From positions 1 to 9,648 of the forward strand of contig DAIEFO010000063.1 of the NCBI GenBank assembly GCA_027325475.1: a stretch of 9,648 nucleotides of DNA, read 5' to 3'. The stretch is from Desulfobacteraceae bacterium. Its GTDB lineage: Bacteria; Desulfobacterota; Desulfobacteria; Desulfobacterales; Desulfatirhabdiaceae. The notes beneath the pieces were generated by a model. It made no database searches and was not told where the DNA came from. It was given only the letters and a program-made list of their open reading frames with translations. Shown in pieces: positions 1 through 7,815 of this stretch. A program made the position numbers and the translations under genes. Every line of letters starts with the position of its first letter. Within the stretch, counting starts at the first letter, position 1.

Positions 1-2
1 CG

Positions 3-629
3 TTAAGACGTAAAGGCGCTGGGCGGCTCTACATCGTCATCACCGCGTTGATGGCGGGGCTGATTCTGGAAAACGGTAATCTGGCGCTGTTGGGGGCCAG
101 CCGCAAGGCGTTTCCGGAACTGATTCATGATACGGTCTATCAAGTGGCCGGAGTGACCTTTACCAATAACTGGATACTGGTAGTTCTGGCGACTCTGGCA
201 GTATTTCTTTTTCTGGAAACCATCGTCCGGAAAACCAAGATCGGTATGGCCATGAGGGCTATTTCCTTTGACCGCATGGCGGTGCCGTTAATGGGAATTC
301 CCATCGACACGGTGATCGTGTTCACATTCATTCTGGGATCTTCGATGGCGGCGCTGGCCGGCGTACTCTTTGCGTCCGCCTACCCGGTGCTGGAGCCCTA
401 TATGGGCGCCATGATCGGCTGGAAAGCGTTCATTGCCGCGGTGGTCGGCGGTATCGGCGAAATCCGGGGGGCTTTTGTCGGCGGATTTTTACTGGGCTTT
501 ATCGAAATATTTGTGGCGGCGGTGTTTCCATCCACATTCCGGGATCTGATTTCCTTTGGAATACTGCTTGTTTTTTTAAGTCTCAAACCGACAGGAATTT
601 TTGGAGTCGCCAGGGCTCAGAAAATATAA
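3..629 (+). CDS. livH: Branched-chain amino-acid ABC transporter permease LivH (5' partial)
   Basis: Inner-membrane permease subunit of a LIV-type ABC importer for branched-chain or related amino acids; pairs with the LivM product of the next gene. The reading frame is open to the left edge: codons from position 3 read LRRKGAGRLYIVITALMAGL, which matches the middle of LivH. The TTG at 48 is therefore an internal Leu, and the gene starts before the window. About 208 residues are visible of a family length near 290-300. Seen: hydrophobic segments in permease style, the cytoplasmic coupling (EAA-like) loop around KIGMAMRAISFDRMAVPLMG, and the conserved C-terminal stretch GWKAFIAAVVGGIGEIRGAF followed by a last membrane segment. 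It ends 10 nt before livM. Family assignment is firm; amino-acid specificity cannot be read from the sequence, because LIV-type systems also carry amides, urea or aromatic compounds. Confidence 0.93.
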   Translation, partial: LRRKGAGRLYIVITALMAGLILENGNLALLGASRKAFPELIHDTVYQVAGVTFTNNWILVVLATLAVFLFLETIVRKTKIGMAMRAISFDRMAVPLMGIPIDTVIVFTFILGSSMAALAGVLFASAYPVLEPYMGAMIGWKAFIAAVVGGIGEIRGAFVGGFLLGFIEIFVAAVFPSTFRDLISFGILLVFLSLKPTGIFGVARAQKI

Positions 630-634
630 AAGGA
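630..634 (+). promoter_or_regulatory. Ribosome binding site fixing the livM start
   Basis: AAGGA lies 5 nt before ATG 640, directly after the livH stop codon. It supports ATG 640 rather than the upstream in-frame TTG at 601. Confidence 0.6.
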
Positions 635-639
635 TCGTT

Positions 640-1662
640 ATGCGGCATCACCTTAGCCTGATAGTGTATCTGGCCATTTGTCTTCTGATCATTGTGATCT
701 TTCAGCAGAGCTGGCTGAACGCTTATATCCAGATTGTCATGATGTTTATCGGCATCAACATCATGCTGAGTTCTTCACTGAATCTGATCAACGGATACAT
801 GGGAGAGTTTTCCTGCGGCCATGCCGGTTTTATGGCTGTCGGTGCGTACGCAGCCTCTCTTTTGAACATGGGGCTGTTCACTACTTCCAGTATTTTCGGT
901 CACTCGTTATTTATCGGTCCCCAATATTCGGTATTTCTTTTTCCGGTCACCCTGATTGTCGCCGGGTTCTGCGCCGCGCTGGTCGGCCTTCTGGTCGCGG
1001 TTCCCAGTTTCCGCACGCGAGGCGATTATCTGGCCATCATCACCCTGGCGGTCAACTATATCGTCAAAAGTTCCATCGAAAATATTCAGGAAATCGGCGG
1101 TGCGAGGGGATTTATGGGGATGCGTCAGGTGGTGAACGCAATGAACAATGTGATCAACATTCCCTGGCTGATGATCTGGATACTGGCGTTTGCAGGGATA
1201 TCCATCGTTGCGCTGAAGCGTTTTGTCGGATCTACATACGGAAAGGGCGTTATCGCCATCCGCGACGATGAAATCGCCGCTGAAATCATGAGTGTCAACA
1301 CGCAGCGCGTCAAACTCATCGCTTTCATGCTCTCATCCGGAATCGCCGGAATCGCCGGCGGTCTGTTCGCCCATGTCATCGGCTATATCAATCCGGGAAC
1401 GTTCACCATCATGAAATCCACGGAAATCATGGTCATGGTGTATCTGGGCGGGATGGGATCACTCAGCGGATCGGTGTTGAGCGCTATCCTGTTTACGGTG
1501 ATGCTGGAGTTTTTACGTCCCCTGCAGCTCTTTAAATGGGTGTTGATACCGCTGCTACTGATCATCCTGATGCTTTTTCGGCCTGAGGGCCTTATGGGAA
1601 ATCGCGAGTTAAGCGATGTATTTCCCGGACTTCGCAGATTTTTCCCATCAAAGGAGTATTAA
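640..1662 (+). CDS. livM: Branched-chain amino-acid ABC transporter permease LivM
   Basis: Second inner-membrane permease of the LIV-type importer, 340 residues. I chose the ATG at 640 over the in-frame TTG at 601. AAGGA at 630-634 sits 5 nt upstream, the protein then begins with a short basic stretch before the first membrane segment (about residues 6-22), and the TTG start would overlap livH by 29 nt. Seen: NLINGYMGEFSCGHAGFMAVGAYA (around 48-71), the characteristic N-terminal LivM region with its G-x-x-S-x-G-H-A-G pattern; the coupling helix GKGVIAIRDDEIAAEIMSVN (201-220); the Gly-rich segment SSGIAGIAGGLFAHV (232-246); and YLGGMGSLSGSVLSA (268-282) before the last membrane helices. Length and motif order are normal for the family. 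It is followed 6 nt later by livG. Substrate is not determinable from the sequence. Confidence 0.95.
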   Translation: MRHHLSLIVYLAICLLIIVIFQQSWLNAYIQIVMMFIGINIMLSSSLNLINGYMGEFSCGHAGFMAVGAYAASLLNMGLFTTSSIFGHSLFIGPQYSVFLFPVTLIVAGFCAALVGLLVAVPSFRTRGDYLAIITLAVNYIVKSSIENIQEIGGARGFMGMRQVVNAMNNVINIPWLMIWILAFAGISIVALKRFVGSTYGKGVIAIRDDEIAAEIMSVNTQRVKLIAFMLSSGIAGIAGGLFAHVIGYINPGTFTIMKSTEIMVMVYLGGMGSLSGSVLSAILFTVMLEFLRPLQLFKWVLIPLLLIILMLFRPEGLMGNRELSDVFPGLRRFFPSKEY

Positions 1663-1668
1663 GGTCTC

Positions 1669-2454
1669 ATGCCGCTTCTGGAACTCAAACAGATCAATCA
1701 TTTTTTCGGCGGACTGCAGGCGGTTTATAACTTCAATCTGACGATAGAACCCGGAGAGCTGATAGGGCTCATCGGTCCGAACGGTGCGGGAAAAACCACC
1801 ATATTCAATCTGGTATCGGGTTTTTACAAACCCACTCAGGGCGATATCCTTTTTCATGAAAAAAGCATCACGCATCTGAAGCCGCACCAGGTAACTTCCC
1901 TGGGGCTTGCCCGGACATTTCAGAATATCCGGATGTGGAATTCCATGACCGTTCTTGAAAATCTTTGTATTTCCCAGCATTATCGCATGGGATACAGTTT
2001 CATGGACGCCATCTTTTCAACGAAAACCTATCACGAACATGAAAAGGCTGTGGTCAAACAGGCCATGGAGATACTGGAAAGCCTGGGGCTTTCCGAGGCT
2101 GCCAACGAATATCCCAAAAATCTTCCCTATGGTCTCCAGCGCCGGGTGGAGATCGGCCGTGCGCTGACCATCAAACCCAGTCTGCTGCTTCTGGATGAAC
2201 CTGCCGCCGGCATGAATCCTTCGGACATCGACAGACTGATCGAATTGATTCGGTGGATTCGTGAGCAGTTTCACCTGACTATCTGGCTCATCGAGCATCA
2301 GATGAAGGTGGTCATGTCGCTGTGTGAAAGGCTGTGTGTGCTGGATTTTGGGCAGATCATCGCCGAGGGGTCTCCTTCTGATATCAAAAACAACCCTCGC
2401 GTCATCAAGGCATATCTGGGAGATGAGGAGGCCGACGACAATGCTGAAAATTGA
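1669..2454 (+). CDS. livG: LIV-type ABC transporter ATP-binding protein LivG
   Basis: Cytoplasmic ATPase that powers the importer, working as a heterodimer with LivF. 261 residues, close to the family norm of about 255. Seen: Walker A GPNGAGKT (36-43); Q-loop ARTFQN (Q85); an ABC signature of the LivG type, LPYGLQRR (152-159) instead of LSGGQ; Walker B LLLLDEP (172-178); D-loop region AAGMNPSD; and the switch His in LIEHQM (H210). The long insert after the Q-loop (NSMTVLENLCISQH onwards, about 91-130) is usual for LivG. Start ATG 1669 is preceded by AAGGAG at 1651-1656, inside the end of livM, with 12-nt spacing and a second AAGG closer at 1661. The Leu after LPYG, where Gln is usual, is a small deviation and probably tolerated. 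It overlaps the livF start by 14 nt. Confidence 0.95.
   Translation: MPLLELKQINHFFGGLQAVYNFNLTIEPGELIGLIGPNGAGKTTIFNLVSGFYKPTQGDILFHEKSITHLKPHQVTSLGLARTFQNIRMWNSMTVLENLCISQHYRMGYSFMDAIFSTKTYHEHEKAVVKQAMEILESLGLSEAANEYPKNLPYGLQRRVEIGRALTIKPSLLLLDEPAAGMNPSDIDRLIELIRWIREQFHLTIWLIEHQMKVVMSLCERLCVLDFGQIIAEGSPSDIKNNPRVIKAYLGDEEADDNAEN
2425..2430 (+). promoter_or_regulatory. Ribosome binding site fixing the livF start
   Basis: GAGGAG inside the 3' end of livG, 10 nt before ATG 2441. It supports a short, coupled livF start instead of the longer open frame that runs back to 2324. Confidence 0.65.
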
Positions 2455-3160
2455 AAATCTCCATGTCAGTTACGGCAACATCGAAGTCCTTCACGGTATA
2501 TCCCTGCATGTCAATGAGGGCGAAATGGTCGCTTTGCTGGGCGCCAACGGAGCAGGAAAATCCACCACCCTGATGAGTATCATGAGATTGCCGCCGCCTG
2601 AGGCCCCGCGGGTAACGGCAGGAAGCATCACATATCGCGGGGTGGATTTGCTTCCGGTTGCTCCCCATATTGTGGTCGCCAAACATGGTATCGGCCTGGT
2701 TCCGGAAGGCAGAAGGGTTTTTGGAAACCTGACGGTTTTTGAAAATCTGAAACTGGCTACCTATGCGCGTAAAGACATGGTACAGGTGTCCAAGGATTAT
2801 GAACGCGTATTTTCTCTGTTTCCCCGTCTTGCCGATCGAAGAAATCAGCGGGTTGAAACCCTGAGTGGGGGCGAACAGCAGATGCTGGCGACCGGCAGGG
2901 CGTTTATGTGCGGCGCGAAATTCATCCTGCTGGATGAACCGTCCATGGGGTTGGCGCCGCTGTTGATGCAGGAGCTTTTCAAGGTGCTCAAAGAGATTAA
3001 CCGGAGCGGTGCGACGATTTTTGTCGTCGAACAAAACGCCAATATCGCCTTGAAATACGCGCACCGCGCTTATCTGATGGAGGCTGGCTACATTGTCAAG
3101 GAGGGAACCGCAAAAGATATGGCGAATAAGGAAGAGATGAAAAAAGCGTACCTTGGATAA
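2441..3160 (+). CDS. livF: LIV-type ABC transporter ATP-binding protein LivF
   Basis: Second ATPase of the LIV-type importer, 239 residues, normal length. The frame stays open upstream to 2324, but the true start is the ATG at 2441 (MLKIENLHVSYG). It follows GAGGAG at 2425-2430 by 10 nt, gives the canonical LivF N-terminus, and produces a 14-nt overlap with livG that suggests translational coupling. Seen: Walker A GANGAGKST (34-42); the LivF-typical GIGLVPEGRRVF (83-94) in the Q-loop region; signature LSGGEQQ (141-147); Walker B FILLDEP (161-167); and VEQNA (196-200), where LivF proteins carry Gln instead of the switch His. It is the last gene of the operon; the stop is 30 nt from the end of the convergent dikinase-like gene. 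Confidence 0.95.
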   Translation: MLKIENLHVSYGNIEVLHGISLHVNEGEMVALLGANGAGKSTTLMSIMRLPPPEAPRVTAGSITYRGVDLLPVAPHIVVAKHGIGLVPEGRRVFGNLTVFENLKLATYARKDMVQVSKDYERVFSLFPRLADRRNQRVETLSGGEQQMLATGRAFMCGAKFILLDEPSMGLAPLLMQELFKVLKEINRSGATIFVVEQNANIALKYAHRAYLMEAGYIVKEGTAKDMANKEEMKKAYLG

Positions 3161-3190
3161 TCTCTGCTTTGGAATGTATATTGAGAGTTT
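3161..3190. other. Junction between convergent operons
   Basis: Only 30 nt separate the livF stop from the stop of the minus-strand dikinase-like gene. The only inverted complementarity I found is a 4-bp match (CTCT at 3162-3165 with AGAG at 3184-3187) followed by TTTT on the plus strand. That is too weak to call a terminator. Termination may occur inside the opposing gene or be Rho-dependent; this is inference. Confidence 0.5.
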
Positions 3191-5791
3191 TCAATGCGCT
3201 GCCAGCAGCGTCTGAATGTCCTGCCGGAGTTTTTGATCGTAGTATGCGACAGAAGCCGGGCGGGCCATGATCATGTCGAGCTGGCGGGTGTGAAGAGTAA
3301 GATATCCCAGAATTTCAAGCCGCTTTTCCATGTAGGCCATATCGTGGTTTTCGATTCGGGATACCAGGTGATCTTCCCGCGTTTCAACCCTGAAGCCCGA
3401 CTCCTGAAGGATGTCTTTAATGAAATAAACGCGTTTGAGCCTTCGGGTGTTATCCGCGGCGCCCCCCTTGAACTGAAAACAGACATAGTTTTCCCGCGGT
3501 CTTTCGCTGATCAGGGCTTCAATCGTTGAAAAGTGATATCCGAGACGGGAACTTAAACTGCAATAATTTTTTGAAATCATGAAGTAGTTGCGCTCCGCAT
3601 AGGCAGATCGCACACCGGGTGTCAGCGCCGTATTGGTGGTGGATTGATACATCACCGCCATCAGCCCCTTACGGTCAATAGCCGGAGGCCCTTCCCACGG
3701 AATGGACACAAATCCTTTCCAGAACGCCTGCATGGGGATGGAATCAATATTCTCCAGACGGACATATTTACCGGAAACCTCTTCTCTGAATCCGTCATCC
3801 AGGTTCAAAACCCACCACTGCATGGGAACCTTATAAAAGAGCTGTTTACTGGAACGTTCCGAAAAATTGTGATCTTTTCCGAAATTGAACATTTCGATGA
3901 CCGACTTTTCGTGGACAAAGCGGGTAATGTCATGAAACGTCTTGCAGCGGGATGGATTAAATTCCGGTGAATCCGGATCCAGCAGCCGTAGCGGAAGAAT
4001 ATGGGTGCTGATGTTTTTCAGCATTTCATAGACCGGACTGCCTGCCATCCGGTTGATCCGGATTTTGGGGGAACCATTCGGTGCCGGTATGACGCCATCG
4101 TAAATGGTTCTGCGGCTGGCATCAACCGTAATCATCTGATTTTGTTGCATCAGACTGGATGCGCCAGGGATACCGAACACGGCAGGCACCCCGAATTCTC
4201 TGGCGATGTTGGCCAGATGACCGGCGAACCCGCCCTGTTCGGTGACCACCGCGGACGCACGGCTGAGTAAAGACGCCCAGCGAGGCAGCGCCTGACGTGC
4301 TACCAGAATGGCTCCTTCAGGAAATGCCAGCACATCCACATTCCGGTCCACCGAATAGACCCTGCCGCTGGCAAATCCCGGGCTGGCTGTGATGCCCCCG
4401 GAAGCCAGAAGTCTCTTTTCAAGTTCCGGGTCCAAAATATCCACAGGCTCTGGGGTACCTGCAATCTGTTGCAGCGGACGGCATTGCAGAATATATATGG
4501 CGCCATTGTCGGCGATAGCCCATTCGATGTCCTGCGGCGTCCCGTAATGCGCCTCGATGCGGAGGGCCAGTTCCGCCAGTTGCTCGGTTTGCCGGTCTGT
4601 CAGGCAGGGCAGAGTGCTTTCCTCACCGCTTAAATCCATTCGGCAGACACCTTCCTGGGGATAACAGACAAATTTTCGTTCCTTGGTTCCGATGAATTTG
4701 CGAAGCAGCGTTATCGGCCGGGTGCGGGACATTACAAAAACGTCCGTCGCCACGCTGCCATCCACCACGGATTTGGGAAGCCCCCATACCGCATTGATAG
4801 AAACGCCGTCATCTTGGCCGGATACCGGGTTTCTGGAATAGATAACACCGCCGGACGCCGCCTTGACCATGATCAGACATCCCACACACATCAGGATGTC
4901 TTCATCCCTGAACCCCTTGTTCATGCGGTAGGTAATGGCCTGAAGGCTGTATTTACTGGCGATGACTTCCTTGTATGCCTGAAACACGTTTTCAAAGCTG
5001 ACATTGAGTTCAGATCGGTATTGTCCCGCAAACGAGCTGCCTTCGGAATCCTCTCCGAGTGCGCTGCTGCGAAGGGCGACGGTGATGCTTTCCCCGTTTT
5101 CGGCTTCAAGGTCTTCCCAGGCGTTTCGAATGGGCGTTTCAAGGTCATCGGGAATACGGGCGCGAATGATAAGCTGCTGCGCTGCTGCGCTGAATGTATA
5201 AAGCGACTCGATATCGCCGCTTTCAATAGACTGAAATTGCCGGTCTATTTCGGCTTGAAGGTTATTATAATCCATTAGACGCCTGAAGGCGGAGGATGTG
5301 ATAACAAAACCTGCCGGTGTCCGGATGTGTATCCGGTTTCTGACCTCACCGAGGTTGGCCATTTTACTGCCCGCAACATCGGTCATATCTTTGTCCAGGG
5401 TGTTCAGAGGAAGCACCATACGGACTTCCGGGATGCTGCGGGTTTGCTTGAGAATACTGTCAATGGCCTTCTGGATGGCAGTGAACCGCTCATTCAGCTC
5501 CAGGTATTTCTCCGGCGCCAGTTGATGAAGATTCTGAACCATCCGGAATACATTGACAGAAATGGATGTCGCGCTGGAGCGGATAAATGGCATGCCAAAC
5601 GTTTCTTCCCCTTGAAGCGCCCGCTCCATCTCTGCCATCACTTCAAGAGATCGGTTGTTGGCGCTCAGGAGCAGTTTGAAATTATGATACCGCTCCTTGA
5701 ACGCCACCCGAAGTTTTTCGACGGTTGCAGGGTCTTCAGGCGGTGAATTGCATGAAAACAGTTTCCTGAAAATATCGCGGAGTTTTTTCAT
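3191..5791 (-). CDS. PEP synthase/PPDK-like protein lacking the PEP-binding barrel, with an uncharacterised C-terminal domain
   Basis: Predicted soluble phosphotransferase of 866 residues; substrate unknown. Seen, in order: a probably helical, Lys/Arg-rich N-terminal region (1-120). Then a PPDK N-terminal ATP-grasp domain (about 130-440) with GSKMANLGEV (141-150), TPAGFVIT (158-165), ALRSSALGEDSEGSSFAGQY (239-258) and its closing motif DIEWA...ILQCRP (421-439). Then a swivelling phosphohistidine domain (about 465-565) with TEQGGFAGHLANIARE (517-532), His525 being the expected phospho-acceptor. Residues from about 575 to 866 do not resemble the PEP/pyruvate TIM barrel: I find no NDLTQ or C-G-E/Q active-site motif. 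They contain instead FKGGAADNTRRLKRVYF (774-790) and a tail rich in YLTLHTRQLDMIM. So ATP-driven His phosphorylation looks intact while the acceptor is probably not pyruvate. Last gene of the minus operon, 20 nt after the two-TM protein gene. The Shine-Dalgarno before ATG 5791 is weak. Annotation as PEP synthase would overstate the evidence. Confidence 0.85.
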   Translation of the reverse strand: MKKLRDIFRKLFSCNSPPEDPATVEKLRVAFKERYHNFKLLLSANNRSLEVMAEMERALQGEETFGMPFIRSSATSISVNVFRMVQNLHQLAPEKYLELNERFTAIQKAIDSILKQTRSIPEVRMVLPLNTLDKDMTDVAGSKMANLGEVRNRIHIRTPAGFVITSSAFRRLMDYNNLQAEIDRQFQSIESGDIESLYTFSAAAQQLIIRARIPDDLETPIRNAWEDLEAENGESITVALRSSALGEDSEGSSFAGQYRSELNVSFENVFQAYKEVIASKYSLQAITYRMNKGFRDEDILMCVGCLIMVKAASGGVIYSRNPVSGQDDGVSINAVWGLPKSVVDGSVATDVFVMSRTRPITLLRKFIGTKERKFVCYPQEGVCRMDLSGEESTLPCLTDRQTEQLAELALRIEAHYGTPQDIEWAIADNGAIYILQCRPLQQIAGTPEPVDILDPELEKRLLASGGITASPGFASGRVYSVDRNVDVLAFPEGAILVARQALPRWASLLSRASAVVTEQGGFAGHLANIAREFGVPAVFGIPGASSLMQQNQMITVDASRRTIYDGVIPAPNGSPKIRINRMAGSPVYEMLKNISTHILPLRLLDPDSPEFNPSRCKTFHDITRFVHEKSVIEMFNFGKDHNFSERSSKQLFYKVPMQWWVLNLDDGFREEVSGKYVRLENIDSIPMQAFWKGFVSIPWEGPPAIDRKGLMAVMYQSTTNTALTPGVRSAYAERNYFMISKNYCSLSSRLGYHFSTIEALISERPRENYVCFQFKGGAADNTRRLKRVYFIKDILQESGFRVETREDHLVSRIENHDMAYMEKRLEILGYLTLHTRQLDMIMARPASVAYYDQKLRQDIQTLLAAH

Positions 5792-5811
5792 TACCGGAAA
5801 AGCCCTGTCTG

Positions 5812-6501
5812 TCAGTGTTCAAGCCTTAGTCCCCATCCTTCAAACATAAAGAGAAAAGCAAATCCGTACCACACGGTATAAACTACATAAAACGCCAGCG
5901 AAAGCGTCACCAGCACCCATTTGTCAGCAATGTTCTGCGGCTGGACCCCGTAATAATTGTACGCGCATTCCACGGCCCTTTTATTTATACCTGAAATAAA
6001 TGCAGATTCTGTAAACTTTTTCTGTTTATCAAGGTTCTTACTCATACTTTTCCATGCTTCCCACCAGTTGTACATCGACTGCCTTTCGTCGATCCCGTAC
6101 TTGGCTCTGACCTTGTCTCCCTGATTCTTGAACATCATGTCTGAATCTTCAAGACAATTTGAAACCATGGCGCTCATATCTCCACTGACTTTGATTTCTG
6201 CGCCCGTCACATCGACTGTTGCACCGGACTGTTTTAAAAGCGCCGCCGTTTCTGTGGCCTGTTTTTCATTTTTCATAGCGAAAGATACCATAATGTTCTT
6301 TCCGGACATTTTGGCGTTTTTGGTTTTAAGCGCCGGAATATAATAGGCAGAACCCTTGGAAATGGAATTATAAAGATCATCCAGATAATTCAACCCATTT
6401 TTACCCTCACCGAAGATGGGCATGAATATCAATGTCAGCACGATTAAAAACGCCACCATCAGTATCGCCCCTTTTGTGAACTCCTTTTTGTTGGCCAGCA
6501 T
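5812..6501 (-). CDS. Two-TM membrane protein, probable partner of the adjacent TSUP permease (hypothetical)
   Basis: I do not recognise a named family. 229 residues: a basic N-terminus (MLANKKEFTKG), a hydrophobic helix at about 11-29, a polar region 30-194, a second hydrophobic aromatic-rich helix at about 196-219, and a short tail. By the positive-inside rule both termini should be cytoplasmic and the 165-residue middle extracytoplasmic. Within it, residues 67-124 alternate strand- and helix-like stretches (NIMVSFAMK, then ATETAALLKQSG, then ATVDVTGAEIKVSG, then MSAMVSNCLED), suggesting a small alpha/beta fold. Residues 140-165 are rich in Trp, Lys and Met (YNWWEAWKSMSKNLDKQKKF). Its start overlaps the stop of the permease gene by one base (TGATG) and has GGGGAGG at 6509-6515, 7 nt upstream. 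Translational coupling favours a shared complex; that role is inference. Confidence 0.8.
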   Translation of the reverse strand: MLANKKEFTKGAILMVAFLIVLTLIFMPIFGEGKNGLNYLDDLYNSISKGSAYYIPALKTKNAKMSGKNIMVSFAMKNEKQATETAALLKQSGATVDVTGAEIKVSGDMSAMVSNCLEDSDMMFKNQGDKVRAKYGIDERQSMYNWWEAWKSMSKNLDKQKKFTESAFISGINKRAVECAYNYYGVQPQNIADKWVLVTLSLAFYVVYTVWYGFAFLFMFEGWGLRLEH

Positions 6502-7781
6502 CAGATATCCTCCCCTTTGAGTTTTTTGATGTTCACGACAAATGTGCCGATCACCCAGACTGCAAACGCTCCGACCACAATCCAGAAAATGATGGCGCCG
6601 GTTCTATCCAGCATCACAGATGTGCTTTTGGAGAGGGAAATAAATTCCATGTCCGCCAGTTTTTTGGGAAGAGCGAATAACCGGTTCACAAAACCGGCCA
6701 GAACCGATAATGCATAAAATCCGCGGATGGCGATTCCCGGAACCACCTTGGTAACCAGTGCTCCCAGTTGAATTCCCAGAAGAGAGCCCAAAAGCATTCC
6801 CATTGCCAGGGTGTAAAAAATAAATCCGTAAATGGCGTATTGGGCAACGCCGGCATAGCCGGAGGTAAAAATGATCTGAAAGATATCGGTGCCTACGGTT
6901 GTCAGCGAGGATACCCCCAGTACATAAACAAAGATGGGGAAGGTTAAAAATCCGCCTCCAACTCCCATGATGGATGCCGACAATCCCACCAGAAAGCCGC
7001 TCAGGATCAAAAATACGCAGGATATCTGGCGGCCGCCGGGGATAATGCCTTCATCGAATGTAATCATTGGCGGAATCCGGATGGCCTGGAGTCTTTTAGG
7101 CAGGTTGCCTAAATCCGCGCCTTCCACTTTTTTACCATGTCCGACCTGTGCGGTGCTGGATTTTCGAGCAGACAGAAAATCCAGCAGAGCATAAAAACCC
7201 AGGCCCCCAAGCATGAAACAATACACGGTGGTAATAAACGCGTCACTTAATATCGGGTTAATTTCATACAGCCACCGGTTGAGCACACCGCCCGTTGTTG
7301 CGCCTACGATGGCGCCGATCAAAAAAATGAAAGCCAGTGCCACTGAAATGTTCCCCAGTTTTTTATGAATGACGCTGCCCATAATTGCCTTGGCGAAAAT
7401 ATGAAACAAATCGGTTCCTACCGCCAGAATACCTTTAATGCCGGCGCTCATCAGGGCAGGCGCCACCACAAATCCGCCGCCTGCGCCGATGCAGCCGGTA
7501 ATCAGCCCTGCGCAGAGACCGATTAAAATCGAGGCGATGAAGATTCCGTTGGTGTAATACGCCGGACTGTAGGCGCTCTTGTCACCGATAAAACTGGGCA
7601 GAGTGCCGGCGATCTGATCTGCAAAAGCGAACCCTCCCAGAAGAATGGGAATGATCAGAAGCCCCAGAATGACAAGGCGTTTACGGTCCCCCAGGATGGT
7701 TCTGGATACTTCAAGCTCCCACGCCGCATGAGCGCGGGTGCCCATCATCATGAAACGGCCCCACTGTTTAAAAAATTTCAT
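6501..7781 (-). CDS. TSUP (TauE/SafE) family membrane permease
   Basis: Integral membrane transporter of the TSUP family, whose studied members move sulfite, sulfoacetate and other small anions; the substrate here is unknown. 426 residues from ATG 7781, well above the usual 250-270. Two homologous halves are visible: TGCIGAGGGFVVAPALM (95-111) with AVGTDLFHI (120-128), and SIMGVGGGFLTFPIF (270-284) with TVGTDIFQI (295-303). The halves are joined by a polar loop (about 203-252). Extra parts are a 35-residue cytoplasmic N-terminus, a hydrophobic helix at 36-54, a polar segment 56-77, and a last helix at about 395-416 after another polar linker. A GTG at 7826 also opens this frame, but ATG 7781 has AAGGAG 10 nt upstream and avoids overlapping the receiver gene. 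In a sulfate reducer a sulfur-oxyanion cargo would be natural, but that is inference. Confidence 0.9.
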   Translation of the reverse strand: MKFFKQWGRFMMMGTRAHAAWELEVSRTILGDRKRLVILGLLIIPILLGGFAFADQIAGTLPSFIGDKSAYSPAYYTNGIFIASILIGLCAGLITGCIGAGGGFVVAPALMSAGIKGILAVGTDLFHIFAKAIMGSVIHKKLGNISVALAFIFLIGAIVGATTGGVLNRWLYEINPILSDAFITTVYCFMLGGLGFYALLDFLSARKSSTAQVGHGKKVEGADLGNLPKRLQAIRIPPMITFDEGIIPGGRQISCVFLILSGFLVGLSASIMGVGGGFLTFPIFVYVLGVSSLTTVGTDIFQIIFTSGYAGVAQYAIYGFIFYTLAMGMLLGSLLGIQLGALVTKVVPGIAIRGFYALSVLAGFVNRLFALPKKLADMEFISLSKSTSVMLDRTGAIIFWIVVGAFAVWVIGTFVVNIKKLKGEDI

Positions 7782-7791
7782 ATGAATGCAG

Positions 7792-7797
7792 CTCCTT
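7792..7797 (-). promoter_or_regulatory. Ribosome binding site fixing the TSUP permease start
   Basis: Reads AAGGAG on the minus strand, 10 nt before ATG 7781, in the 34-nt gap after the second receiver gene. It argues for ATG 7781 over the upstream GTG 7826. Confidence 0.7.
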
Positions 7798-7815
7798 TTC
7801 AATGAATAAGGTATA

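Noticed and set aside
678..1271. 197-codon open frame on the plus strand within livM
   Set aside because: Shadow frame: rich in His, Arg and Cys with no motif, while the livM frame carries conserved permease segments.
2122..2145. Non-LSGGQ signature in LivG (LPYGLQRR) as a possible defect
   Set aside because: LPYG-type signatures are normal for LivG; only the following Leu is unusual, and all other ATPase motifs are intact.
3040..3046. Missing switch His in LivF (Gln in VEQNA)
   Set aside because: Typical of the LivF family, so not a sign of inactivation.
2405..3064. 219-codon open frame on the minus strand across livF
   Set aside because: It lies fully antisense to livF, whose Walker and signature motifs are unmistakable; the antisense product shows no recognisable motif.
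3162..3190. Possible intrinsic terminator after livF
   Set aside because: Only a 4-bp stem with an 18-nt loop before TTTT; not stable enough to claim.
4814..5746. Plus-strand open frames of 139 and 154 codons opposite the dikinase-like gene
   Set aside because: Antisense to the conserved ATP-grasp coding sequence; no motifs, no convincing ribosome binding sites.
3191..5791. Calling the 866-residue protein a true PEP synthase (ppsA) or PPDK
   Set aside because: Only the ATP-binding and phosphohistidine domains match; the PEP/pyruvate-binding barrel motifs are absent.
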